DNA of 64,000 nt from Streptomyces sp. MMG1533 (lineage in GTDB: Bacteria > Actinomycetota > Actinomycetes > Streptomycetales > Streptomycetaceae), in the NCBI RefSeq assembly GCF_001279775.1, contig NZ_LGDG01000238.1, positions 3,589 through 67,588 on the forward strand. The letters are read 5' to 3'. A program made the translations under genes and the position numbers. Below the pieces are notes generated by a model that worked only from the letters and a program-made list of their open reading frames with translations, ran no database searches and was not told the DNA's origin. Below, one piece after another: positions 1-8,865 of this stretch. Within the stretch, counting starts at the first letter, position 1, and every line of letters starts with the position of its first letter.

Positions 1-450
1 GTTGCGCTGTGCCACGTCGGACAGCGACGGATCGTCGGAGGCGTCGGCGAGCGTCGGAGCCAGCTCCGGGCGGGCCACCTCCAACCAGGCCCCCACGCCC
101 GGCAGCGCGGCCAGGTCGTCGCCGGACTTCAGCGCGCCCATCGCCCCGCAGTGTGAGTGACCGCACACCACGGCGTCCTGAACCCCGAGGACCTCCAGTG
201 CGTACTCGATGGTGGCCGCCTCTCCGCCGGCACCGGGCCGCCCGTACGAGGGCACGATATTGCCCGCGTTCCGCAGCTCGAATATCTCTCCGGGCCGGGC
301 GCCCGTGATGAGCGCGGGTATCACCCGCGAGTCCGAGCAGGTAATGAAGAGGGCCTCGGGATATTGCCCCTCGGCCAGTTTCCGGTATTCGTCGTGCTCG
401 AATTCGACCCGCTGTGTGAACGTGCGGGCGCGGTCCAGCAGTGCCTTCAA
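1..450 (-). CDS. Beta-class carbonic anhydrase, 3' end cut by window edge
   Basis: Zinc enzyme interconverting CO2 and bicarbonate. The reverse strand reads through a CSDSRV motif (zinc Cys plus the Asp/Arg dyad) about 35 residues in and an HSHCGAMGAL motif (zinc His and Cys) about 55 residues later, the classic beta-CA arrangement; roughly 150 residues are visible before the window ends. No ATG fits; the TTG at 450 follows a strong GAGGAGG six bases upstream, so I start there. Streptomyces homologues begin with a similar L-RARTF-QRV stretch. The frame stays open upstream of the TTG, so a longer N-terminus cannot be excluded. It is divergent from the two-component pair to the right. Confidence 0.85.
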   Translation of the reverse strand, partial: MKALLDRARTFTQRVEFEHDEYRKLAEGQYPEALFITCSDSRVIPALITGARPGEIFELRNAGNIVPSYGRPGAGGEAATIEYALEVLGVQDAVVCGHSHCGAMGALKSGDDLAALPGVGAWLEVARPELAPTLADASDDPSLSDVAQRN

Positions 451-677
451 CGACGCCTCCTCGATGGGAAGTTCGGGCAGGTCATCACACCGTAGAAGGA
501 CGCGGGCCAGCGGAAGGTTAAGTAACGGCCAGAGCCCGGACAGGAATTGAACATTTCTTGTCGGACTCCGTGCAAGCGCTGTCATCTTGTAACGTGTCGA
601 CTCCAGGGAGCGAAAAACGAATGGGCTCCTGGATTCACGCCGATCAATGGTTCACGGTTCACGGAGAGACGGGACGC

Positions 678-1562
678 ATGGGCCTACGAGTACTGCTCAT
701 CGAGGACGACGAGACGATCGCCGAACCGCTCACCGAGGGTCTCGGCCACTTCGGACTGACGGTCGACCACGTCGCCACCGGCACGGACGGCCTGAGAGGT
801 CCGTACGGCGATGTCGTCCTGCTCGACCTCGGGCTGCCGGACATGGACGGCATCGACGTCTGCCGCGGGATCCGGCAGGTCTCCGACGTCCCCATCGTCA
901 TCCTCAGCGCCCGCGGCGAGGAGGCGGACCGCGTGCTGGGCCTGGAGCTGGGCGCCGACGACTATCTGGCGAAGCCGTTCAGCATCCGGGAGTTGGTGGC
1001 CCGGGTGCGGGCGGTGACACGACGGACGCAGCGGACTCAGCTTCCGCAGGCGGTGGTCGAGGCGGTGCCGGTGCCGCCGTACGACCGCGCGCCGGTCCCG
1101 TCGTACGACCGCGCACCGACACCCTCCTACGACCGTGCACCGGCACCCTCGTACGAACGTGCGCCGGAACCCTCTTACGACACCCCGCCGCCACCGCCGC
1201 CACCGCCGCCGTACGAACAACCCGTCTCGGCCGCGGCCCCCTCCCACGAACCCGGCCCGCTCGTCGTCGACCGCCGCACCCGCCAGGTCTGGGTGGGTGA
1301 GGCCCGAGTAGCCCTCACCCCGAAGGAGTTCGAGCTGCTCGCGCTGCTCACCGAGGACCCGGGCGCCGTCTACTCCCGGCAGCAGATCCTCGACCGGGTC
1401 TGGGATCCGCACTACGAGGGCCCGACCAAGACCCTCGACGTCCATGTCGCCGCGCTGCGAAGGAAGTTGGGCCACCCGGCGTGGATCCAGACACTGCGCG
1501 GCGTCGGCTTCCGGCTGGCGGTGCACGGGGAGCCGAACGAACAGCAGCAGGGCCCGACATGA
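678..1562 (+). CDS. OmpR-family response regulator with repeat linker
   Basis: DNA-binding response regulator, 294 residues. Receiver domain about 1-118: acidic pocket IEDDE (9-12), phospho-acceptor Asp50 in VVLLDLGLPD, Lys99 in LAKPF. Winged-helix effector domain about 197-281 ending in the usual TLRGVGFRL. Between them lies an unusually long (~75 residue) Pro/Tyr-rich linker built from five octapeptides of type xPSYDRAP followed by a polyproline run. The ATG at 678 has GGAGAG nine bases upstream; an in-frame ATG at 558 would add 40 residues unlike the family. It overlaps the kinase gene by ATGA, so translation is probably coupled. Targets unknown. Confidence 0.92.
   Translation: MGLRVLLIEDDETIAEPLTEGLGHFGLTVDHVATGTDGLRGPYGDVVLLDLGLPDMDGIDVCRGIRQVSDVPIVILSARGEEADRVLGLELGADDYLAKPFSIRELVARVRAVTRRTQRTQLPQAVVEAVPVPPYDRAPVPSYDRAPTPSYDRAPAPSYERAPEPSYDTPPPPPPPPPYEQPVSAAAPSHEPGPLVVDRRTRQVWVGEARVALTPKEFELLALLTEDPGAVYSRQQILDRVWDPHYEGPTKTLDVHVAALRRKLGHPAWIQTLRGVGFRLAVHGEPNEQQQGPT
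1071..1187 (+). repeat. 24-bp coding repeat in response regulator linker
   Basis: Five imperfect 24-bp units encode octapeptides VPPYDRAP, VPSYDRAP, TPSYDRAP, APSYERAP, EPSYDTPP, then run into a polyproline tract. Codons differ between units, so the protein repeat looks maintained rather than freshly slipped. Confidence 0.85.
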
Positions 1563-3163
1563 CCCGCCGCCTCCTGTTCAGCTATCTCACGCTCGCCGCG
1601 CTCGTCCTGCTCTGCCTGGAGATACCGCTCGGCTTCGTATATTCGCGGGGCGAGCGGGAGCAGGTGGTCAACGCGGCGAAGGACGAGGCCGAGTCGGTCT
1701 CCGCGTACGCCGCACTGTCCCTCGCCACCGGCCGGGCCGAGCAGGATCTGCCCGCCCGGGTGTCCCACTGCGCCGAGCGCATCGGCGGAAAGGTGGTGGT
1801 CGTCGACGACACGGGCGCACCGCTCGCCACTTCCCACCCCCTCACGCCCGCCACGTCCCGCGCGCTGATGTCCCGGCCGGGCATCGCGGCCGCCCTGCAC
1901 GGCACCTCCACGGCGGACGTCCGCACCTCCACCATCGGCGGGGTGGAGTACCTGTCGGTCGCCGCGCCCGTGGGTCAGGGCGTACGACCCGAGGGTGCCG
2001 TATGGCTCACGGTCCCGACCCGGATGGTGCACGAACGCGTCCACCACGTATGGCTGTTGCTCGCCCTCGGCGGACTCGGCGTGCTCACCGCGGTCACCTT
2101 CGTCGGCTTCGCGATCGCCCGCTGGACCGGCCGGCCCATCCGCGAACTGGAGCGCGCGACGCACGAGTTGGCGGACGGAGGGCGCGCCGAGCCGGTGACC
2201 GTCACCAAGGGGCCGCCCGAAGTCCGCAGTCTCGCCGCGGCGTTCAACCGTACGGCGGCCCGCCTCGCCCATCTCCTCGACTCCCAGCACGCGTTCGCCG
2301 GGGAAGCCTCGCACCAGCTCAAGACCCCCCTCGCCGCCCTGCGCCTCCGCCTGGAGAACCTGGAACCGAACGTCACCGCCCGCGGCCGGGGCAGCCTCAC
2401 CGCCGCCGTGACCGAGACGGACCGCCTCTCCCGCATGGTCGAAGGCCTGCTCGCGATGGCGCGACTGGAGGAACACGCGGCCACCCCCGGCCCGGTCGAC
2501 GTCGGCGCGGTCTGCGCGGAACGCCACCACACCTGGGCGCCCCTGTTCGGCCGGCAGAACGTGTCCCTGGTCCTGTTCGCGGGCAGCGTGGGTCCGGTCC
2601 TGGCACTGCCGGGCTCCGTCGAACAGATCCTGGACAACCTCCTCTCCAACGCCCTGCGGGCCTCCCCGCCCGCCACCACCGTCACCATCGAACTCCGCCT
2701 CCACGTCCCGCCGCGCCGCGCGCTGCGCGACGCCCGCCCCTGCTGGGTCGACCTCCACATCACCGACGAGGGCCCCGGCATGACGGCCGACCAACGCACC
2801 CGCGCCTTCGACCGCTTCTGGCGCGCACCGGGCGCCCCCAAGGGCGGTACGGGCCTCGGCCTCGCCCTCGTCCAACGGCTCGCCCACGCGAGCGGCGGCG
2901 AGGCGAGCCTGCGCGCGGCGGCGACGGGCGGGCTGGACGCGGTGGTGCGGCTGCCGTCGGCGGAACCCGTGCCCGGCCATGCACCGGGCAGTGCCACCCA
3001 GCGAGGCAGAGAGCTGCTGGCACTGCACGTTGCTGGTCATGTACAGCGCGCCCCCGCTTCACAGCCCGTCCACAGGGACGTCCATCCCGCGCCCCTAGGG
3101 TCACGACACACATTGGAGCAAGCGTGGAACGTCGTACCGTTCCTACAGACTGAGCGGGAGTGA
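1559..3163 (+). CDS. Sensor histidine kinase, partner of upstream regulator
   Basis: Membrane sensor kinase, 534 residues. TM1 about 5-28, extracellular sensor about 29-162, TM2 about 163-187, HAMP about 188-242, HisKA with phospho-acceptor His252 in [10 protein letters not shown], then HATPase with N-box ([14 protein letters not shown]), DEGPGM and [10 protein letters not shown]. Start ATG overlaps the regulator stop (ATGA). About 60 low-complexity residues follow the ATPase domain, longer than usual. With its regulator it forms a complete OmpR/EnvZ-type pair. The signal cannot be deduced. Confidence 0.93.
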   Translation: MTRRLLFSYLTLAALVLLCLEIPLGFVYSRGEREQVVNAAKDEAESVSAYAALSLATGRAEQDLPARVSHCAERIGGKVVVVDDTGAPLATSHPLTPATSRALMSRPGIAAALHGTSTADVRTSTIGGVEYLSVAAPVGQGVRPEGAVWLTVPTRMVHERVHHVWLLLALGGLGVLTAVTFVGFAIARWTGRPIRELERATHELADGGRAEPVTVTKGPPEVRSLAAAFNRTAARLAHLLDSQHAFAGEASHQLKTPLAALRLRLENLEPNVTARGRGSLTAAVTETDRLSRMVEGLLAMARLEEHAATPGPVDVGAVCAERHHTWAPLFGRQNVSLVLFAGSVGPVLALPGSVEQILDNLLSNALRASPPATTVTIELRLHVPPRRALRDARPCWVDLHITDEGPGMTADQRTRAFDRFWRAPGAPKGGTGLGLALVQRLAHASGGEASLRAAATGGLDAVVRLPSAEPVPGHAPGSATQRGRELLALHVAGHVQRAPASQPVHRDVHPAPLGSRHTLEQAWNVVPFLQTERE

Positions 3164-3317
3164 GTCCTGTTGCCAGGACTCCTGCTCAGCCGGATGCTCC
3201 GAACGGTGTTGGGCACCCTGGTCGCCCGCTTTCACTCCACGACCCGGCGGCGCGCATCGGGTGCGTGGTCCGGGAAGGTGGGGGCGGGTTTCCTCGCGCC
3301 GTCGGGTTTCCGGTCGG

Positions 3318-3785
3318 GTACTGCCGGATCCGTGGCTGGCGTTCGGGGTCGATTCACTCATCGAGGCGATGCCCGCGAGGATGCAGGCGTCGGACGGGGG
3401 AATCACGTTCGCGGCGGACGGACGGGTGAGCGTCGGGGCGGACTTCCGGGCGCTGGACGCGGCCTGGACCGAGGGCATCGTGGCAATGGCCCGTGCCGGC
3501 GCCAGGGTCGTCGTCGATGACGTCTTCCTCGGCGGAGCGGCGTCCCAGCAGCGGTGGCAGAAGGCTCTTGGCGGACTGGACGTGCTGTGGGTCGGCGTCA
3601 GGTGTGAGAGTGCGGTCGCCGCGGGCCGTGAGGTCGCACGGGGAGACCGGATCCAGGGAATGGCCGCGTCGCAGGCTGATGTGGTTCACCAAGGGGTGGC
3701 CTACGACCTGGAGGTCGACACGACGCACACCGAGTCCCTGGTGTGCGCACGCACCATCGCCGCCCATGTCAGCTCAGGCGAATGA
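3318..3785 (+). pseudogene. Decayed chloramphenicol phosphotransferase-like kinase
   Basis: From 3318 the frame encodes about 155 residues typical of the CPT (chloramphenicol 3-O-phosphotransferase-like) P-loop kinase family: [13 protein letters not shown], a long middle, [11 protein letters not shown], and EVDTTHTE near the end. The roughly 20 N-terminal residues with the GxxxxGK[ST] Walker A loop are absent in this frame. Another frame around 3265-3290 gives a poor GAWSGKV lookalike, consistent with one or more frameshifts plus divergence. The frame stays open upstream to an ATG at 3261, but those residues are unlike the family. Without Walker A it should be inactive. It meets the next gene tail to tail with a 17-bp overlap. 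Confidence 0.65.
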
Positions 3786-4080
3786 GCCCTTCGACGGCGC
3801 CCAGACGCATCTGCGGGCCGGGGTCGAGGGCCTCGGTGGTCGTCAGCAGGATCACTCGCGCCTCGGGGTGTTCGGGAAGGTAGAGGTCGTCTTCGCCGTC
3901 GTCACCAGGAATCGGGTTGGGCTGGATCGCGATTTCCCCGTCGAGGCTGTCGGCCAAGTGATAGACGCCCCTGTAGTCGCTCTCACGCTTGGTGAAAACC
4001 AGCCCGAGGCGGTCACTGACGAGCCGGACCAGCTCGTCGGCGGTGTGGGTGCTGGTTCCGTAGGTGTGATGGTCGGTCAT
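3769..4080 (-). CDS. Small acidic hypothetical protein
   Basis: 103-residue protein of unknown function, starting MTDHHTYG at 4080. A longer in-frame extension to 4200 runs through the terminator hairpin and has no credible start. The sequence is acidic and soluble without signal peptide or membrane segment; it contains [27 protein letters not shown] and [10 protein letters not shown], with the look of a small alpha/beta protein conserved in actinomycetes. Convergent with the decayed kinase. No function proposed. Confidence 0.65.
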   Translation of the reverse strand: MTDHHTYGTSTHTADELVRLVSDRLGLVFTKRESDYRGVYHLADSLDGEIAIQPNPIPGDDGEDDLYLPEHPEARVILLTTTEALDPGPQMRLGAVEGLIRLS

Positions 4081-4138
4081 CGTGCGCCAGACCCTATGCC
4101 GCAAGTGCCGCGACGCCACCCGCGCACAAGCAATGGCA

Positions 4139-4174
4139 AGAGGGCGGCACCCCCCGCACAGGGTGCCGCCCTCT
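4139..4174. terminator. 14-bp perfect hairpin, bidirectional terminator
   Basis: AGAGGGCGGCACCC and its exact complement flank an 8-base loop. It lies just upstream of the 3769-4080 gene and downstream of ppdK on the same strand, so it probably ends ppdK transcripts. No T-run follows, as is normal in streptomycetes. Confidence 0.8.
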
Positions 4175-4283
4175 CCTCGTGGTCCGGAACCGCCGCCCAT
4201 CGGTGAGGGTCGGTCGGGGACGGCCGGCGGTTCCGGCGTTCAGGGGCCGTCAGGCAGTGGCGTGAGGCCCGTGGCCGTGCGGC

Positions 4284-7031
4284 CTAGCGGTGGTCGCTCC
4301 CCGCCGACTGCGAGGCCGCGCGCCCCGCCTCCAGCCTCGCCACCGGAATCCGGAACGGCGAGCAGGAGACGTAGTCCAGTCCGACCTCGTGGAAGAAGTG
4401 GACGGACTCGGGGTCGCCGCCGTGTTCGCCGCAGACGCCGAGCTTCAGGTCGGGGCGAGTCGCGCGGCCGGCCTCCGCGGCCAGCTTCACCAGGGAACCC
4501 ACACCGTCCCTGTCGATCGTCTCGAAGGGGGAGACACCGAAGATGCCCTTCTCCAGGTACGCCGTGAAGAAGCTCGCCTCCACGTCGTCCCGGCTGAAGC
4601 CCCACACCGTCTGGGTCAGGTCGTTCGTGCCGAAGGAGAAGAACTCCGCCGCCTCCGCGATCTGACCGGCGGTCAGGGCGGCGCGCGGCAGCTCGATCAT
4701 CGTGCCGATCGCGAGCTTCAGCTCCGTGCCCGTCGCCGCCTGGACCTCCGCGATGACCTGGTCGGCCTCCTCGCGGACGATCTCCAGCTCCTGGACCGTG
4801 CCCACCAGCGGGATCATGATCTCCGCGCGCGGGTCGCCCTTCGCGGCCTTGCGCTCGGCCGCGGCCTCCGCGATCGCCCGTACCTGCATGGTGAAGAGAC
4901 CCGGAATCACCAGGCCCAGACGCACACCCCGCAGACCCAGCATCGGGTTCTGCTCGTGCAGCCGGTGGACGGCCTGGAGCAGGCGCAGTTCGTTCTCGTG
5001 GGGCTCCTGACGGGACTCGGCCAGCGCCACTCGGACCGACAGCTCGGTGATGTCCGGGAGGAACTCGTGCAGCGGCGGGTCGAGGAGGCGGATCGTCACC
5101 GGGAGACCGTCCATCGCCGAGAACAGCTCCACGAAGTCCTTCTTCTGCAGCGGGAGCAGCTGCTTCAGCGACTCCTCGCGCTCGGCCTCCGTGTCGGCCA
5201 GGATGAGCCTCTCGACCAGCTCACGGCGGTCACCGAGGAACATGTGCTCCGTACGGCACAGACCGATGCCCTGGGCGCCGAAGCGACGGGCGCGCAGCGC
5301 GTCCTCGGCGTTGTCCGCGTTGGCACGCACCCTCAGGCGGCGCTTGCGGTCGGCGAACGCCATGATCCGGTGCACCGCCTCGACCAGTTCGTCGGCATCG
5401 TTGGCGCCCGCGTGCATCCGCCCCTCGAAGTACTCCACGACGGGAGAAGGCACGACCGGGACCTCGCCCAGGTACACCTTGCCGCTCGACCCGTCGATCG
5501 AGATCAGGTCGCCTTCCTCCACCACATGACCACCCGGCACCGTCATCCGGCGCCGCTTGGTGTCGACCTCGAGCTCCTCCGCGCCGCACACACAGGTCTT
5601 GCCCATGCCGCGCGCCACGACCGCCGCGTGGGACGTCTTGCCACCGCGCGAGGTCAGGATCCCCTCCGCCGCGATCATGCCGTCCAGGTCGTCCGGGTTG
5701 GTCTCGCGGCGGACCAGGATGACCTTCTCGCCCGAACGCGACCACTTCACCGCGGTGTACGAGTCGAAGACCGCCTTGCCGACCGCGGCACCCGGCGACG
5801 CGGCAATGCCCCGGCCGACCTTCTCCACCTTCGCGTCCTCGTCGAAGCGCGGGAACATCAGCTGGGCGAGCTGGGCGCCCGTCACTCGCTGGAGCGCCTC
5901 GGCCTCGTCGATCAGGCCCTGGTCCACCAGCTGCGTCGCGATACGGAACGCCGCTCCCGCCGTCCGCTTGCCCACGCGCGTCTGGAGCATCCACAGCTGA
6001 CCGCGCTCGATGGTGAACTCGATGTCGCAGAGGTCCCGGTAGTGGTTCTCCAGCGTCGCCATGATCTGCATCAGCTGGTCGTAGGACTTCTTGTCGATCG
6101 TCTCCAGCTCCGCCAGCGGGACGGTGTTGCGGATGCCCGCGACCACGTCCTCGCCCTGGGCGTTCTGCAGGTAGTCGCCGTATACGCCCTGGTGGCCCGA
6201 GGCGGGGTCACGGGTGAAGGCGACGCCCGTGCCCGAGTCCGGGCCCAGGTTGCCGAACACCATCGAGCAGACGTTCACCGCGGTGCCCAGATCGCCGGGG
6301 ATGCGCTCCTGGCGGCGGTAGAGCTTGGCGCGGTCGGTGTTCCAGGAGTCGAAGACCGCGTGGATGGCGAGGTCCATCTGCTCGCGCGGGTTCTGGGGGA
6401 AGTCCCGGCCGGCCTCGGCCTTGACGATCTTCTTGAAGCGGGTGACCAGCTTCTTCAGATCCGCGGCCTCCAGCTCGGTGTCGACCGTGACCTTCTTGGC
6501 GGTCTTCGCGGCCTCCAGCGCGTCCTCGAAGAGTTCGCCCTCGACGCCGAGGACGGTCTTGCCGAACATCTGGATGAGGCGGCGGTAGGAGTCCCAGGCG
6601 AAGCGCTCGTCGCCGGCCTGCTTGGCCAGGCCCTGGACCGACTTGTCGGACAGACCGATGTTCAGGACCGTGTCCATCATTCCGGGCATGGAGAACTTCG
6701 CTCCGGAGCGGACCGAGACCAGCAGAGGGTTGTCGGGCTGGCCGAGCTTCTTGCCCATGCGCTGCTCCAGCGCGTCGAGGTGCGCACTCACCTCGTCACG
6801 CAGTGCCGCCGGCTCGTCGCCGCTGTCGAGGTAGACCTTGCAGGCCTCGGTGGTGATCGTGAAGCCCGGAGGCACCGGGAGACCCAGGTTGGTCATCTCG
6901 GCGAGGTTCGCGCCCTTGCCGCCGAGGAGGTCCTTGAGCTCCTTGTTGCCCTCGGTGAAGTCGTAAACGAACTTCACGCCCTCAACGCTGGTGCCGTGCT
7001 CAGCTACCTGGGGATCTTTGTTTTCCGACAC
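4284..7031 (-). CDS. ppdK: Pyruvate, phosphate dikinase
   Basis: Cytoplasmic enzyme (EC 2.7.9.1) interconverting pyruvate + ATP + Pi and PEP + AMP + PPi. 915 residues, normal length. N-terminal ATP-grasp starts FVYDFTEGNKELKDLLGGKG; the swivelling phosphohistidine domain has GGKTSHAAVVARGMGK with the catalytic His; the C-terminal PEP/pyruvate TIM barrel has GLCRTEHMF, FSFGTNDLTQ and GVCGEHGGDP. The GTG at 7031 gives VSENKDPQ and has GAGGAG upstream; an in-frame ATG at 7163 would add an untypical leader. Monocistronic between terminator-like hairpins. Probable role in the PEP-pyruvate node (gluconeogenesis or C3 balance). Confidence 0.96.
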   Translation of the reverse strand: MSENKDPQVAEHGTSVEGVKFVYDFTEGNKELKDLLGGKGANLAEMTNLGLPVPPGFTITTEACKVYLDSGDEPAALRDEVSAHLDALEQRMGKKLGQPDNPLLVSVRSGAKFSMPGMMDTVLNIGLSDKSVQGLAKQAGDERFAWDSYRRLIQMFGKTVLGVEGELFEDALEAAKTAKKVTVDTELEAADLKKLVTRFKKIVKAEAGRDFPQNPREQMDLAIHAVFDSWNTDRAKLYRRQERIPGDLGTAVNVCSMVFGNLGPDSGTGVAFTRDPASGHQGVYGDYLQNAQGEDVVAGIRNTVPLAELETIDKKSYDQLMQIMATLENHYRDLCDIEFTIERGQLWMLQTRVGKRTAGAAFRIATQLVDQGLIDEAEALQRVTGAQLAQLMFPRFDEDAKVEKVGRGIAASPGAAVGKAVFDSYTAVKWSRSGEKVILVRRETNPDDLDGMIAAEGILTSRGGKTSHAAVVARGMGKTCVCGAEELEVDTKRRRMTVPGGHVVEEGDLISIDGSSGKVYLGEVPVVPSPVVEYFEGRMHAGANDADELVEAVHRIMAFADRKRRLRVRANADNAEDALRARRFGAQGIGLCRTEHMFLGDRRELVERLILADTEAEREESLKQLLPLQKKDFVELFSAMDGLPVTIRLLDPPLHEFLPDITELSVRVALAESRQEPHENELRLLQAVHRLHEQNPMLGLRGVRLGLVIPGLFTMQVRAIAEAAAERKAAKGDPRAEIMIPLVGTVQELEIVREEADQVIAEVQAATGTELKLAIGTMIELPRAALTAGQIAEAAEFFSFGTNDLTQTVWGFSRDDVEASFFTAYLEKGIFGVSPFETIDRDGVGSLVKLAAEAGRATRPDLKLGVCGEHGGDPESVHFFHEVGLDYVSCSPFRIPVARLEAGRAASQSAGSDHR

Positions 7032-7234
7032 GGGTCTCGACTCCTCGAGGACGCGGTGGCTGCCCTGACGGCCAGGAACATACCCAGATCGAAGGCGCCT
7101 GGGTACGTCCACTTGCGCGTCATGCTCCTGTAACCACTCGTCCGCCACCGGATCGAAAGTCAAAGCTTGGCAAGCGGAGACGGGCTGATGTTTTCACTTC
7201 TTGAACGCAGGAGCGCTCACTCTCCCGGAATTCT

Positions 7235-7348
7235 GCTCATATGAGCGATGGCGAGCCCGTCTGTTTTCGATCGATGAACGATCAAGGGGTGGCACTGAGT
7301 GCCACCCCTTGGAGAAGTGCAGTCGGTCAAGATCCGCTCATCTGAGCG
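7235..7348. promoter_or_regulatory. Two GCTCATnTGAGC palindromes about 100 bp apart
   Basis: In the 490-bp gap between ppdK and the ROK gene, GCTCATATGAGC (7235-7246) is a perfect 12-bp palindrome and CGCTCATCTGAGCG (7335-7348) is the same site with one central change. They lie upstream of ppdK and flank a hairpin. Equal sequences at this spacing suggest a dimeric regulator binding twice. The regulator is unknown. Confidence 0.5.
7284..7310. terminator. 12-bp stem, 3-base loop hairpin
   Basis: AAGGGGTGGCAC pairs perfectly with GTGCCACCCCTT around a three-base loop. It lies between the two palindromes, downstream of the ROK gene and upstream of ppdK. It is most simply a terminator for the ROK transcript, but could also be a regulatory structure in the ppdK leader. 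Confidence 0.55.
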
Positions 7349-7440
7349 CAAGCCTTATCAAGGGTGGCGATAATCACGCTGTCACAGGCGCCGGAATTTC
7401 ACCATGCGGACGCGTATCCCGACGGAAACAACACCGAAAA

Positions 7441-7530
7441 CAACGTGGTCACACCCCCGGTCCCCCCCCAGTCACACCCCCGGTCACCCCCCAGTCACAC
7501 CCCCAGTCACACGCCCCGGTCACACCCCCA
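7441..7530. repeat. C-rich tandem repeat (GTCACACCCCC-like units)
   Basis: About six degenerate 11-15 bp units of form (A/G)GTCACACCCCC just beyond and touching the 3' end of the ROK gene. Purine-rich on the gene's strand. Looks like slippage-expanded noncoding sequence. Confidence 0.6.
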
Positions 7531-8746
7531 GCGTGACCAGCCGTTCCTCCACCCGCTCCGGCGCGTACAGGTACTCCACGACCATCGCCCCCGCCCCCAC
7601 CAGCCCCGCCCGCTCCCCGAGCCGCGAGGTGACGACGTCCAGATGAGCGGTGGAGCGCGGCAGCGCCCGCTGGTACAGCAGCTCCCGTACGCCCGTGAGG
7701 AAGGGAGTTCCGGCCAAATCCCCCGCGATCATCAGAACTCCGGGGTTGAGAAGGGTGACGACCGTCGCCAGGACGTCTCCGACCTGCCGTCCCGCGTCTC
7801 GCGCGAGCGCCGCCGCCTCCGGGTGCCCGGAGGCCAGCAGATCCCGCACGTCCGAGCCGGACGCGGCCGGCACTCCGGCCTCCGCCAGCCGTCGCGCGAC
7901 GGCGCCACCGCTGGCGACGGCGGCGAGACAGCCGTACGAGCCGCACCGGCACAGTGCGTCCGCGCCCGCCGGGACCCGGATGTGGCCGAGGTCGCCCGCG
8001 CCTCCGTCGATGCCCCGGTACACCGAGCCGTCGACCACGACTCCCGCGCCGATGCCCGTCGACACCTTCACCAGCACGAAGGCCGAGCAGTCTGCGTATG
8101 CCGTGCGCTGTTCGCCGTACGCCATGAGGTTCGCGTCGTTGTCGACCAGTACGGGTACCGGTCCGGATCCCGTGTGCTCGAAGAAGGCCCTCGCCAGGCG
8201 GCCTCTTATGTCGTAGCCGTCCCAGCCCGGCATGATCGGCGGCTGTACGACGCGGCCGCTGTCGGTGTCGACCGGGCCGGGCACCGCGAGGCCGATGCCG
8301 CAGACCTCGCCGGCCCGGTGGCCGGCCTTCTCCAGGAGCTCGGCGAACCAGCGGCCGAGTTCGCCGAGTACGACGTCGGGGCCGTCCTCGATGACCAGGA
8401 CGCCCGAGTGCTCGGCGAGGATCTCGCCGGTGAGGGAGAGTACGGCGGCCCGCGCGTGGCGGGTGTCCAGGTCGGCGGAGAGGACGACGGCGTGGGCGTC
8501 GTCGAATTCGAGGGTGATGGAGGGGCGGCCGCCGAGAGGTGAGTCGACCGGGCCGCCGGCGCCCTCGCGCAACCAGCCCGCGCGGAAGAGACGGTCGAGG
8601 CGCTGGCCGACGGTGGCGCGGGAGAGTCCGGTGGCCTGTTGCAGGGCGCCACGGGTGGTGGCGCGGCCACTGCGCACCAGTTCGAGCAGATCTCCGGCGC
8701 TCGCCTGACTTCCCGTCCTGCCGGTCCTGCCGGGTCGTCCGGTCAT
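7520..8746 (-). CDS. ROK-family transcriptional regulator
   Basis: Sugar-responsive repressor type, 408 residues. N-terminal winged helix about 12-75 (TTRGALQQATGLSRATVGQR), then a ROK/ASKHA domain: ADLDTRHARAAV, GIGLAVPGPVD, DNDANLMAYGE, STGIGAGVV and the Cys-rich CRCGSYGC motif. The Glu that usually follows that motif in ROK kinases is Ala here, which argues for regulator over kinase. I use ATG 8746 because AAGGGGG lies at normal distance; a GTG two codons earlier is too close to it. Divergent from the glycosidase pair, so probably controls it. Ligand presumably a sugar. Confidence 0.88.
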   Translation of the reverse strand: MTGRPGRTGRTGSQASAGDLLELVRSGRATTRGALQQATGLSRATVGQRLDRLFRAGWLREGAGGPVDSPLGGRPSITLEFDDAHAVVLSADLDTRHARAAVLSLTGEILAEHSGVLVIEDGPDVVLGELGRWFAELLEKAGHRAGEVCGIGLAVPGPVDTDSGRVVQPPIMPGWDGYDIRGRLARAFFEHTGSGPVPVLVDNDANLMAYGEQRTAYADCSAFVLVKVSTGIGAGVVVDGSVYRGIDGGAGDLGHIRVPAGADALCRCGSYGCLAAVASGGAVARRLAEAGVPAASGSDVRDLLASGHPEAAALARDAGRQVGDVLATVVTLLNPGVLMIAGDLAGTPFLTGVRELLYQRALPRSTAHLDVVTSRLGERAGLVGAGAMVVEYLYAPERVEERLVTLGV

Positions 8747-8865
8747 GCACACCCCCTTGTGTTTCTCAAGCTTGCATTACATATTGAGTTTTGCGTGTTA
8801 AATAGACGTAACCCTACGGTAGCCACTGCCGAACTGGTCGGCAGTACGTCTTCGGGGAGCCTTGA
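8747..8865. promoter_or_regulatory. AT-rich divergent promoter region
   Basis: The stretch 8770-8815 (TTGCATTACATATTGAGTT, GTGTTAAATAG) is markedly AT-rich against its surroundings and lies between the ROK gene and the divergent glycosidases. It must hold both promoters and probably the ROK operator. I could not fix hexamers or a clear dyad. Confidence 0.55.

Noticed and set aside
1412..3040. 542-codon minus frame under the sensor kinase
   Set aside because: Shadow of the kinase, which has full HisKA/HATPase motifs.
3164..3317. Separate small gene starting near 3170
   Set aside because: The frame has no recognisable domain and merges into the decayed kinase region; treated as its degraded 5' end.
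4290..7133. Long open frame on the + strand opposite ppdK
   Set aside because: Its protein is Arg/His/Leu-rich without motifs; ppdK on the other strand has every catalytic motif. High GC leaves such antisense frames open.
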